A stretch of 6,906 nt of DNA from Candidatus Zhuqueibacterota bacterium (GTDB lineage Bacteria; Zhuqueibacterota; QNDG01). Both the position numbers and the translations under genes were made by a program. Positions 1 through 6,589 of the stretch are shown in pieces. Numbering within the stretch: the first letter of the stretch is position 1; each line of letters begins with the position of its first letter. The DNA is taken from positions 1-6,906 of the forward strand of contig QNDG01000078.1 of NCBI GenBank assembly GCA_003645915.1. The letters are read 5' to 3'. A model generated the notes under the pieces. That model searched no databases. It was not told the origin of the DNA and saw nothing but the letters and a program-made list of their open reading frames with translations.

Positions 1-1
1 A

Positions 2-247
2 ACAATTGAAGACTATTTTGCAGCAATGATGGGAAAACTCGGGGTGCAGTCAAAAGAAGCTTCCAATATGAGCGGCAACCAGCAGCTTTTAATTGAACAG
101 CTTGAAGCGCAGCAGAGCTCTTATTCCGGTGTGTCTCTTGATGAGGAAATGACAAATCTGATTAAATATCAGCATGCTTATGAAGCTGCTGCCAGACTCG
201 TAAGAACCGTTGATGAAATGATGCAAACAGTTATTGAAATGGTATAG
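2..247 (+). CDS. flgK: Flagellar hook-associated protein 1 (FlgK), C-terminal fragment
   Basis: This is the last 81 residues of FlgK; the start lies upstream of the window. FlgK is the first hook-filament junction protein, exported by the flagellar type III apparatus and placed between hook and filament. The fragment shows the conserved C-terminal helix of the flagellar rod/hook/HAP1 family: a SGVSLDEEMTNLIKYQHAY stretch followed by AAARLVRTVDEMMQTVIEMV and a TAG stop. The SGVSxDEE(M/L)xxLixxQxAYxAaARxixtxdeM pattern is what marks FlgK rather than FlgE or FlgG, and the immediate flgL downstream supports it. The stop is three bases before the flgL start, so the two are surely co-transcribed. 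What is seen is intact. Confidence 0.93.
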   Translation, partial: TIEDYFAAMMGKLGVQSKEASNMSGNQQLLIEQLEAQQSSYSGVSLDEEMTNLIKYQHAYEAAARLVRTVDEMMQTVIEMV

Positions 248-250
248 CAT

Positions 251-1366
251 ATGCGTGTTTCCGAAAACATGAAATCCGGTTTTGTGATCAGCGATATTAA
301 CAGGACTCTGGCCAGGATGGTTAAGACCCAAAGGGATCTTTCCACAAGTAAACGGATACACAAACCTTCTGATGATCCTACAGGCACTTCAAGAATTATC
401 AGGCTGAAAGGCCAGATTGCGCGGTATAAAAGGTATCAGTCAAGTATCTCTTCCAGCAGAGAGTGGCTTGTAAGCACAGAAGCCTCATTAAATACACTGC
501 TTGATAAAATATCAGATGTTAACTCAATTCTGCTTCAGGCAAGTAACGGGGATATAGGAGATGTTGAAAGAGATAATCTAAGCGAGCGTGTAAAAGGGCA
601 TTTAAACAGTATCCTTGATTTGGCAAATAAAAATTACGGTGGTAAATATATTTTCGGAGGAACCGAAACAGCTACCCCGCCTTATTCTGCGAATACTGAA
701 ATAGATGATGAAGAATTTACATCCGACTACGATGAACCTGTTTATCTGAATTCAGTTAATCTTGAGGCAGGAAGCGTTACTGTTACAGATACCTCGGGAT
801 CTGTAACTTATACTGAGGGAACAGACTATACAATTGATTATGAAAACGGATCAATTACTGTTTTAAGAACAGGTTCAATGTCCGATGCCACAGACTATGA
901 AATATCATACAATACCAGTGATCCCGTTAATTTTGAAGTGAATCCAGACGGTATTGACGGAGAAATTGAAAGGGAAATTGACGAAGGTGTAACTATTAAA
1001 ATCAATATTTCCGGAGATGATGTATTCGGGGGATCTGACGGTTTATTCAAAGTTTTAAAAGATGCGTACAATGCATTAAAACGTAATGATGTTGAAGAAA
1101 TAAAAAGCGTGCGGGGCGATCTTTTAAATGAAATTGATGATGTAACCAGAGTTCTTGGAGAAGTAGGTGCAAACATAAACAGATGAGATACTCTTTCACA
1201 GAGGATTGATACTGATGTAACAACATTCAGGGAACTTATATCGTCAGTGGAGGACACTGATATTACAGAGGCGCTGGTTAACCTTCAGAATGACAAAACA
1301 GTTTATGAAGCGGCTTTGAAAACAGGTGCAAGTATTATTCAATCAAGTTTATTGGATTACTTATAG
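251..1366 (+). CDS. flgL: Flagellar hook-associated protein 3 (FlgL), interrupted by an in-frame TGA at 1184-1186
   Basis: FlgL is the second hook-filament junction protein. The N-terminus (MRVSENM, then KRIHKPSDDPTGTSR at about residues 34-48) is the conserved flagellin/FlgL coiled-coil end, and NYGGKYIFGGTETATPP (about 128-144) is a FlgL hallmark. Residues about 172-223 form an inserted beta-rich segment with a GTDYTIDYENGSI core, which helps explain a length of 371 codons against about 300 in short FlgLs. Translation stops at codon 312 (TGA, 1184-1186), right after GANINR. The same frame then continues for 60 codons and ends in SSLLDYL and TAG, the usual FlgL C-terminus (family form LLDFL), including an ELISSVEDTDITEAL stretch. 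A product stopped at 311 would lack the C-terminal half of the coiled coil. No strong Shine-Dalgarno precedes the ATG, suggesting coupling to flgK. Either a point mutation (for example TTA to TGA), a sequencing error or, less likely, readthrough explains the TGA. Confidence 0.9.
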
Positions 1367-1385
1367 TTGATGGAGATTCAAATTT

Positions 1386-1823
1386 ATGATCCGGCAAAAA
1401 GAAGAAGCAGAAAAAACAAAAGAGAAAAAAATTCTTGAAACACGATTGGGGAACGTTGAATATGATGATAATGATATAGTTTCTTTCCCTGAAGGGTTGT
1501 ACGGATACGAAGAATATAAAAGATATATAATTTTTCAGCATAAGGATTATGTACCTTTTTCATGGCTTTTAAGTCTTGATCCGCCGGGGCTTATGTTTCC
1601 CATTATTCAGCCCCAAATTGTGGTGCCTGACTACAATCCGAAAATTAACGGAAACAGTAAGTTCGGAGATGTGATGATGGTGATTGTGACCATAGGAGAT
1701 CAGGAGGGCAGAGTAACCCTGAATCTTCGCGCTCCGATTTTGATTGATTCAAAGACAAGGCAGGCGAGGCAGATAATTTTAACAGATTCAACTTATCCGC
1801 TAAGATATGAGATAAAACAATAA
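1386..1823 (+). CDS. fliW: Flagellar assembly factor FliW
   Basis: FliW is a small cytoplasmic beta-barrel protein that binds CsrA and, alternatively, flagellin; in Bacillus subtilis and Campylobacter this releases or restores CsrA repression of flagellin translation. The 145-residue product shows the family signature in order: LETRLGNVEYDDNDIVSFPEGLYGYE (about 17-42, given here by its key SFPEGLxGyE core), a SLDPPGLMFPII segment near 60-70, VTIGD near 100, and a C-terminal NLRAPILID followed by STYPLRYEI. A lysine/glutamate-rich stretch of about 16 residues (MIRQKEEAEKTKEKK) precedes the normal FliW start. No other ATG/GTG/TTG in frame fits, and a GGAG lies ten bases upstream at 1372-1375, so the extension is probably real. 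It lies 19 bases after the full-length flgL stop and 19 before csrA. Confidence 0.93.
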   Translation: MIRQKEEAEKTKEKKILETRLGNVEYDDNDIVSFPEGLYGYEEYKRYIIFQHKDYVPFSWLLSLDPPGLMFPIIQPQIVVPDYNPKINGNSKFGDVMMVIVTIGDQEGRVTLNLRAPILIDSKTRQARQIILTDSTYPLRYEIKQ

Positions 1824-1831
1824 TCTATAAC

Positions 1832-1837
1832 AGGGGA
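1832..1837 (+). promoter_or_regulatory. Ribosome binding site of csrA, possible CsrA contact site
   Basis: AGGGGA lies five bases before the GTG start at 1843 and fixes that start over the out-of-frame ATG at 1841. It contains a GGA, the core that CsrA proteins recognise, so autoregulation is possible; no clear hairpin presenting the GGA was found, so that role is inference. Confidence 0.55.
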
Positions 1838-1842
1838 TTAAT

Positions 1843-2088
1843 GTGCTTGTTTTAACAAGAAGAGTCGGCGAAAGTATTCACATAGGGGATGATATAAAGG
1901 TTGTAATCATTTCTACCCACGGTCAGAGTGTTAAAGTCGGAGTTGTGGCACCGAGAAATGTTGCAGTTCACAGAGAGGAAATTTATCAAAAAATTGTTGA
2001 AGAGAATCACAGGGCAGCAGGTAGTATTTCGGATGAAAGTGTAAAGAAGCTGCAATCCCTGGGAGGAGTTATTGATGGCAAAGATTAA
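1843..2088 (+). CDS. csrA: Carbon storage regulator CsrA (translational regulator)
   Basis: CsrA is a dimeric RNA-binding protein that blocks ribosome access at GGA-containing leaders; in bacteria with FliW its main known target is flagellin mRNA. The sequence begins [18 protein letters not shown], the conserved first beta strands, and contains [19 protein letters not shown] (about residues 31-49), the APxxVxVHRxEIY segment that includes the RNA-binding arginine. At 81 residues it is longer than the 61-residue Escherichia coli form; the added C-terminal tail is typical of FliW-dependent CsrAs, where it takes part in FliW binding. The start is GTG at 1843 with AGGGGA upstream. The last 14 bases overlap the following TPR gene. 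Intact, no missing core residue. Confidence 0.96.
   Translation: MLVLTRRVGESIHIGDDIKVVIISTHGQSVKVGVVAPRNVAVHREEIYQKIVEENHRAAGSISDESVKKLQSLGGVIDGKD
2061..2068 (+). promoter_or_regulatory. Strong Shine-Dalgarno of the TPR gene inside csrA
   Basis: GGGAGGAG lies within the csrA reading frame, six bases before ATG 2075. It favours ATG 2075 over the adjacent TTG at 2072 and points to translational coupling with csrA. Confidence 0.7.
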
Positions 2089-3106
2089 GCAGAAGAATAA
2101 CGGTATAAATTCAGCAGTCAGGAAGGCAAAAACTCTGATAAACAAAGGTGATTATGACAAGGCTCTTGAAATTTACAGTCAATTGATTGAGGAAAACCCT
2201 GCTGATGCAGATGCATGGTGCAATCTGGGGCTGCTTTACTACCACAAAGGTGAAACAGAAGAAGCGGAACAGGCCTTTTTAAAATGTATAGAGTATGATC
2301 CCGAAGTTCTTGAAGCATATTTTAATCTCGGAAGGCTCTATCAGAACAACAGAGAGTTTGAAAAAGCGCTTACATATTACAAAGAAGTTGTAACGCGGAA
2401 TGAAGAGGACGGGATAGCATATTACTACATGGGTCAATGCGCAAAAGCAGTAGGCCGTATAGACGATGCAGTTGCATTTCTTGATGAAGCAATAAGACTT
2501 CAGCCAAATAATCTTGAAGTAGGGGTTACACTTGCAACCCTGTATGTTGAAAGAGGAGATTATCAGAAAGCAGAAGATGCCTTACGTGTAATTCTCGTGT
2601 CTCATGCAGATGTTGTACCTGTGCATTTTTCTCTTGGTCTTATTCTGCGGGAGCAGGGTAAAAACGAATCTGCTTTGGCTCAGTTCAGCAGAGTTGTACA
2701 ATTGGATGAAAATCATGTGCAGGGATTTTATAATCTTGCAGAATGCTGCATGGATCTGGGGCTTCTGGATCAGGCAGAGCCTTTTTATGCAAAAGCATGC
2801 AAACTGGACCCTGATTTTGACCAGCCGGTTATTAAGCTTGGAGATCTATACAGAAAACAGGGGAAAGATAATGATGCGGTAATAATGTATCGTCACTGGA
2901 TAGACATGAAGAGTCCGCATATCAAAAATTTTCAGGAAGAAGAACTAAAAGAGTACATTAATGTCTGTGATATCCTTGCAGAGCATTTTACACAGCAAGG
3001 CAACAAAGCTGAAGCTTCAAACTATTTGAATAAGAAGGCAGAGTTAACAAAAGCCAATTTCGGACAGGAGCATGATTACAGGGTTAGCCTTAAAATTGAT
3101 GAATAA
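2075..3106 (+). CDS. TPR repeat protein, role unknown
   Basis: A 343-residue protein built almost wholly of 34-residue tetratricopeptide repeats. About eight can be read, starting near residues 12, 45, 79, 113, 147, 181, 215 and 249. Each has the expected W/Y-x-LG-x-x-Y at helix A and A-x-x-x-F/Y-x-x-x-(I/L)-x-x-x-P near its end (for example [10 protein letters not shown] and [13 protein letters not shown] in the second). A 60-residue helical, charged tail follows. There is no signal peptide or membrane segment, so it should be cytoplasmic. TPR arrays bind partner proteins; no catalytic domain is visible. It overlaps csrA by 14 bases and is last in the flagellar operon, which suggests a link to flagellar assembly or to the CsrA/FliW switch, but that is inference. 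Start chosen at ATG 2075 because of the GGGAGGAG ahead of it; TTG 2072 is the alternative. Confidence 0.9.
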   Translation: MAKIKQKNNGINSAVRKAKTLINKGDYDKALEIYSQLIEENPADADAWCNLGLLYYHKGETEEAEQAFLKCIEYDPEVLEAYFNLGRLYQNNREFEKALTYYKEVVTRNEEDGIAYYYMGQCAKAVGRIDDAVAFLDEAIRLQPNNLEVGVTLATLYVERGDYQKAEDALRVILVSHADVVPVHFSLGLILREQGKNESALAQFSRVVQLDENHVQGFYNLAECCMDLGLLDQAEPFYAKACKLDPDFDQPVIKLGDLYRKQGKDNDAVIMYRHWIDMKSPHIKNFQEEELKEYINVCDILAEHFTQQGNKAEASNYLNKKAELTKANFGQEHDYRVSLKIDE

Positions 3107-3180
3107 CAGTGGCAATATTTTTTGAAGTATGTGCTTACACATGTTAAGAGAAGAATAATTTGGACAGTTGATGCAGCTTT

Positions 3181-3231
3181 ATAGATGGTTATATAATATT
3201 ATTTTTAACAGCCAATTTTGTGACCATCTAT
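3181..3231 (+). repeat. Inverted repeat with long loop after the flagellar operon
   Basis: ATAGATGGT (3181-3189) and ACCATCTAT (3223-3231) are perfect reverse complements, and G-U and A-U pairs could extend the stem inward by four more positions. The AT-rich loop is about 25-33 bases and no T-run follows, so it is a poor terminator by itself; it may protect the 3' end of the operon mRNA. Confidence 0.45.
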
Positions 3232-3262
3232 TTAAAATTAGACATTTATTATGCATGAAGAG

Positions 3263-3285
3263 TGCTTTTTAAAAGCAGCTTTTTT
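3263..3285 (+). terminator. Probable rho-independent terminator of the flagellar operon
   Basis: TGCTTT and AAAGCA form a 6-bp stem around a TTA loop, followed after two bases by six T. It lies about 155 bases after the TPR stop. The stem is short and AT-rich, so termination strength is uncertain. Confidence 0.5.
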
Positions 3286-3436
3286 GTTATGATTATTTGT
3301 TATACAGCATGAGTATGGGTTTTTCTGGAATTTGCAGGATAAGTTGGATGAAAAAAATTTTAAACAGTTGGATAATTTTTATATGTTTACTATGTAAAAA
3401 TTACTTGATATTTTCTACCTGGTTTGTAGAATCCCC

Positions 3437-3458
3437 CTTTGCATGCAAAGTTATTTTT
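3437..3458 (+). repeat. Perfect 14-bp palindrome followed by a T-run
   Basis: CTTTGCATGCAAAG (3437-3450) is its own reverse complement. As RNA it can form a 5-bp stem with a CAUG loop, and TTATTTTTTT follows, so it could act as a second weak terminator; as DNA it could be a dimer-protein site. Confidence 0.4.
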
Positions 3459-3573
3459 TTGTATTATGGAGTAATTGTAAAATAATTAAACGTAAGTGCC
3501 AGAAATATAAGTACATATCTTATATTCATTCCCCAATAGTAAGAGTCCCTCTCTAATATTCCATGCTGACAGG

Positions 3574-3592
3574 TATGCCATATAATGGCATA
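3574..3592 (+). promoter_or_regulatory. Perfect dyad, possible operator
   Basis: TATGCCAT, three bases ATA, then ATGGCATA: an exact 8-bp inverted repeat of 19 bases, 27 bases upstream of a TTGACA box and about 200 bases upstream of the sugar aminotransferase gene. The tight, symmetric form suits binding by a dimeric regulator. A hairpin is possible but no T-run follows. No regulator family is assigned. Confidence 0.4.
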
Positions 3593-3618
3593 AATATTGC
3601 CTAAATTTGTATATGAAA

Positions 3619-3646
3619 TTGACATTTATTCTGATAATTTTTTACT
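3619..3646 (+). promoter_or_regulatory. Possible sigma-70-like promoter for the sugar operon
   Basis: A perfect TTGACA (3619-3624) is followed after 16 bases by TTTACT (3641-3646), a four-of-six match to TATAAT. It would leave a leader of about 140 bases before the ATG at 3793. In such AT-rich DNA chance matches are common, so this is weak. Confidence 0.25.
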
Positions 3647-3792
3647 GATTGTGGTTAGTGCTGTTTATGGGAGTAAAATGATTAGAAAGGTATACTTAAG
3701 CTATTACAGTGTGCTGCAGGAAATGAATAGATAAGTATATAAAGATTTAAATATTCTTATGCTTAGAGAATAAATTAAATAAAGGTTGAATT

Positions 3793-4916
3793 ATGCCACA
3801 AAAGGATAGTGTCATTTATGTTACAAGGCCTTCTCTTCCACCACTTGAAGAATATATTAAATACCTTGAGGATATATGGCAAAATAAGTGGATAACCAAT
3901 AACGGGGAATATCATAAGATGCTTGAAAAAAAATTAGCTGATTTTTTAGGCGTAGAATATATTTCTTTATTTGTCAATGGAACATTAGCTTTGATTTCAG
4001 CTTTGCAAGTACTGAGAATAACAGGGGAAGTTATTACAACGCCTTATTCTTTTGTTGCAAGTGCTCATGCGTTGCTTTGGAACGATATTAAGCCTGTGTT
4101 TGTGGATATTGAGCCTGTTACAATGAATCTTGATCCTGAAAAAATTGAAGCTGCTATTACTCCAAAAACAACAGCAATTCTACCTGTACATGTTTATGGT
4201 AATCCATGTAATGTTGATAGAATTCAAGAAATCGCAGATACTTATGGGCTAAAAGTGATATATGATGCGGCACATGCTTTCGGTGTTGAGAAGAATGGGA
4301 AATCCATATTAAGTTTAGGTGATCTTTCTGTCCTGAGCTTTCATGCAACGAAAACTTTTAATACCATTGAAGGAGGTGCCATTGTTTCTCATGATGATAA
4401 AACAAAAAAACGAATTGATTTTTTAAAAAATTTTGGTTTTGCCGGAGAAACGACTGTAATTGCGCCTGGAATCAATGCTAAAATGAACGAGTTGCAGGCC
4501 GTTTTTGGTTTATTGCAATTGAAAAGTTTCAACAAGCAAATTGAAAAAAGAAAGCAGCTTACTTTGTTGTATCGTAAATTACTGTCTGATGTAAAGGGTA
4601 TTAATTTTTTGGAGGATATGGAAAACGTTAAACACAATTATGCTTATTTCCCAATTTTTGTTGATGAAGAAATATATGGCATGAAGCGGGATGAATTATA
4701 TGAGATGTTGAAGGAATATAATATCTACGGCAGGCGTTATTTTTATCCACTAATAAGCCAGTTTCCAATGTACAGAGGGCTTGATTCTGCAAAACCGGAT
4801 AACTTGCCTATAGCTGAACGAATTTCAAAAAAAGTTATATGTTGCCTATATATCCGGATCTTCCGCAAGATGAAGTATCCGGGATATGCGATATCATCAA
4901 AAAACGACTGGATTAG
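3793..4916 (+). CDS. DegT/DnrJ/EryC1/StrS sugar aminotransferase, frameshifted near its 3' end
   Basis: A PLP enzyme of the family that moves an amino group from glutamate to a 4-keto or 3-keto nucleotide sugar, making amino sugars for O-antigen, capsule or flagellin glycans. The N-terminus (VTRPSLPPLEEYIKYLEDIW, then KWITNNGEYH) is typical. YDAAHAFGV (about 157-165) supplies the Asp that contacts the PLP ring nitrogen, and SFHATKTFNTIEGG (about 182-195) holds the PLP lysine K187. INAKMNELQAVFGLLQL (about 227-243) is the conserved MNE segment. After KKVIC (codon ending 4842) the frame is lost. The -1 frame continues PIYPDLPQDEVSGICDIIKKRLD and stops at TAG 4914-4916, the normal end of the family. 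One missing T in TGT(T)TG restores KKVICLPIYPDLP. An A7 run at 4827-4833 lies just upstream. AAAGG at 3781-3785 precedes the ATG. Exact sugar substrate is not assignable. Confidence 0.9.
4827..4844 (+). other. Frameshift site in the sugar aminotransferase, with an A7 run upstream
   Basis: The frame must move by -1 between about 4834 and 4845 to give the conserved C-terminus. Seven A (4827-4833) are read as A AAA AAA, a classic -1 slippery heptamer. Slippage there would read SYMLPIYP; loss of one T near 4842-4843 better preserves the family's VxCLPIYP pattern. Confidence 0.75.
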
Positions 4917-4920
4917 TTTA

Positions 4921-5484
4921 ATGCATGCTAAAGCAAGCAGTAAAAAACTGCCGGATATTTATTATAGCTGTAATAAAATTTTAATTTCCCTGTTAAAAAT
5001 ATATGTAAAAAATGTCATTATTTCGATACCGCGATGCAGTTTTTCTATATTTTGTGATGTTTTATATAGAACAAAAAAGTTTGGAAATCCGAAGGAATGG
5101 ATCAATATGAAATGTTTTGATTTTTACAACGAATATGCTATAGAAGTAAATAATATTTTAGGGCAGTTTACTGAGGTTATGCCCGGAAAAACAATATTGT
5201 TAAATAGTGCTTTCGCTGTAAAATTAAATATTTTGCAATATATAGTAATGGTAAGTCTTAATTCCAATAGAGTCGGTCACCTGTTAAAGAAATACAATAT
5301 TGATAAAACAGGTTTTAATGCTGATTTGATGATCGCCTGGCAATGGCCAAATGAAATACAACCAACGAATAAAATTAAAAATAGAATAACAAGAGTACAA
5401 TTACATCAGGCATTGTTATTTGGGAGTAATGATGATGCAAATAGCGCCATCAAAAACATTAGAATTTCATGCAAAAATCAGTGA
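4921..5484 (+). CDS. Hypothetical protein, unrecognised
   Basis: A 187-residue open frame that begins four bases after the true stop of the sugar aminotransferase and overlaps the next gene by about 50 bases, ending in TGA. I do not recognise the family. The first 60 residues are lysine-, isoleucine- and cysteine-rich with a mildly hydrophobic stretch (about 19-46) too interrupted by charge to be a clear membrane span. The second part, from an internal ATG at 5107 (MKCFDFYNEYAIE) with AAGGA at 5092-5096, looks more like a folded protein, with a segment ADLMIAWQWPNEIQP near 138-152. No nucleotide-binding loop or PLP motif is seen. The start at 4921 has only a weak GGA upstream, so 5107 is a real alternative. 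It is the only gene here ending in TGA. It could be an acceptor or transferase partner in the sugar pathway, or a gene remnant. Confidence 0.5.
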   Translation: MHAKASSKKLPDIYYSCNKILISLLKIYVKNVIISIPRCSFSIFCDVLYRTKKFGNPKEWINMKCFDFYNEYAIEVNNILGQFTEVMPGKTILLNSAFAVKLNILQYIVMVSLNSNRVGHLLKKYNIDKTGFNADLMIAWQWPNEIQPTNKIKNRITRVQLHQALLFGSNDDANSAIKNIRISCKNQ

Positions 5485-6589
5485 ATTTGTCAGGAGTGGA
5501 AGGAAAATTATATCACTAGGGCTAGGCGAAGCTGAATGTGGCACTCCAAGACATATTGTTGATGCTGGAATAAAAGCATTAAATGAAGGAAGAACAAAGT
5601 ACTCGTCATCGGCAGGCCTTTTGGAATTAAGAGAAAAAATAGCAGAGAAATTATTTAATGATAATAATATAGATGCTAAAAGTAATGAGATTGTTGTGAC
5701 ACCCGGGGCGAAAAACGCATTGTATCTGTCCTGTTTATCGTTGTTGAATGATGGGGATGAAGTTGTTTTGATTCGGCCTTGCTATGTCAGCAATTATCCA
5801 ATTGTTAAACTTGCAAATTCAAATACTGTCATCAAGGAAGTCGATTTAATAAAACCAGAATTTGAATTGGATTTAGATGCAATTGAAAAATCAATTAATT
5901 CAAGAACAAAATTATTGTTTTTGAATACACCACATAATCCAACGGGGAAAATGATCAGGCAGTATGAGTTTGATTTTTTAGTTGATTTATTGCAAAAGTA
6001 TCCAAAACTGCACATACTTTCAGATGAAGTGTATGAAAGAATAATAACCGGCTCCTGCAAGCACCTTTCACTTGCATCAAATCAAAATATATCAGAACGA
6101 GTAATCACAGTTAATGGATTTAGTAAGGCCTATTTTATGACAGGATGGCGTGTAGGATATCTTCATTCAAAATCAAAATACCTTATATCAAAGGCAGTTA
6201 AAATACAACAGCATATTAATACAAACACTGCAGTATTTGTTCAAATGGCTGCATTAGCGGCACTTAATGGTGATCAAAATGTCTATCTAAATTACATTGA
6301 GCAATTAAAAGAGCGAAAAATGATTTATGAGGATTTTTTAAATACAAACAATTATTTGACAGGATCTTCATATGAAGGAGGATATTTTACATTTATTGAC
6401 ATTTCAAAAACAAGATTAGATGGTGATGAATTCGCAACCAGACTTTTAGAAGAAAAGGGTGTTGCTGTTGTTCCCGGCGTTGTTTTTGGTGAAAAGTATA
6501 CTGATTTTTTTCGCCTGTCTTTTGTTAACACGACAGAGTTGTTTGAAGATGGCCTTTATAGGATATCCAATTTTGTTAAGGAGCTTTAA
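5435..6589 (+). CDS. Class I/II PLP-dependent aminotransferase (aspartate aminotransferase type)
   Basis: A 384-residue fold-type I aminotransferase that interconverts an amino acid and its 2-oxo acid. Seen in order: SLGLGEAECGTPRHI (about 27-41) and TKYSSSAGLLELREKIA (54-70), both typical of the aspartate aminotransferase Ib group; VTPGAKNAL (88-96); NTPHNPTGK (164-172) with the PLP-contacting N168; SDEVYE (196-201) with D197 and Y200; SKAYFMTGWRVGY (230-242) with the PLP lysine K231 and phosphate-binding R239; and FRLSF near 359-363, whose arginine binds the substrate carboxylate. All key residues are present. GGGAG at 5422-5426 sits eight bases before ATG 5435 and five before ATG 5432; either is possible, ATG 5429 is too close. 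The substrate cannot be told. It abuts the next gene, suggesting its oxo acid product feeds that enzyme (inference). Confidence 0.93.
   Translation: MQIAPSKTLEFHAKISEFVRSGRKIISLGLGEAECGTPRHIVDAGIKALNEGRTKYSSSAGLLELREKIAEKLFNDNNIDAKSNEIVVTPGAKNALYLSCLSLLNDGDEVVLIRPCYVSNYPIVKLANSNTVIKEVDLIKPEFELDLDAIEKSINSRTKLLFLNTPHNPTGKMIRQYEFDFLVDLLQKYPKLHILSDEVYERIITGSCKHLSLASNQNISERVITVNGFSKAYFMTGWRVGYLHSKSKYLISKAVKIQQHINTNTAVFVQMAALAALNGDQNVYLNYIEQLKERKMIYEDFLNTNNYLTGSSYEGGYFTFIDISKTRLDGDEFATRLLEEKGVAVVPGVVFGEKYTDFFRLSFVNTTELFEDGLYRISNFVKEL
6578..6583 (+). promoter_or_regulatory. Shine-Dalgarno for a TTG start
   Basis: AAGGAG inside the end of the aminotransferase gene, six bases before TTG 6590. It decides this rare start, which directly follows the TAA stop. 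Confidence 0.7.

Larger units (their letters stand above)
3107..3792 (+). other. Intergenic region of 686 bases without a convincing gene
   Basis: Strongly AT-rich stretch between the two operons. The longest open frame (3297-3485, TTG start, no Shine-Dalgarno, cysteine- and isoleucine-rich composition) does not look coded. What it holds: a 9-bp inverted repeat at 3181-3189/3223-3231, a probable terminator at 3263-3285, a palindrome at 3437-3450, a dyad at 3574-3592, and a possible promoter at 3619-3646. ATTTAT-type short repeats (GACATTTATT at 3241 and again at 3621) also occur. No tRNA, insertion-sequence end or CRISPR repeat was seen. Confidence 0.7.

Noticed and set aside
1184..1186. Selenocysteine at the flgL TGA
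   Set aside because: FlgL is a structural protein with no redox site, and no convincing bacterial SECIS-type hairpin was seen directly downstream.
895..1257. 120-residue antisense ORF over flgL, and other minus-strand ORFs
   Set aside because: All lie opposite conserved coding frames, serine-rich from reverse reading, with no Shine-Dalgarno or recognisable domain.
2604..2882. 92-residue ORF inside the TPR gene
   Set aside because: Shadow frame of strong TPR repeats; composition is unlike a protein and it has no start signal.
3129..3142. ATGTG-CTTA-CACAT hairpin just after the TPR gene as terminator
   Set aside because: Only a five-base stem and followed by AAGAGAAG rather than a T-run on either strand.
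3297..3485. 62-residue ORF in the intergenic region
   Set aside because: TTG start without Shine-Dalgarno, cysteine- and isoleucine-rich composition from AT-rich DNA, and a palindrome inside it; no protein-like pattern.
3752..3772. TATTCT/AGAATA inverted repeat before the sugar aminotransferase
   Set aside because: Six AT-rich pairs with a nine-base loop are expected by chance in this composition.
3793..5484. Single 563-residue fusion of a sugar aminotransferase with a C-terminal unknown domain
   Set aside because: The family's normal C-terminus and stop (4914-4916) exist in the -1 frame over the same bases, so the fusion is an artefact of the frameshift.
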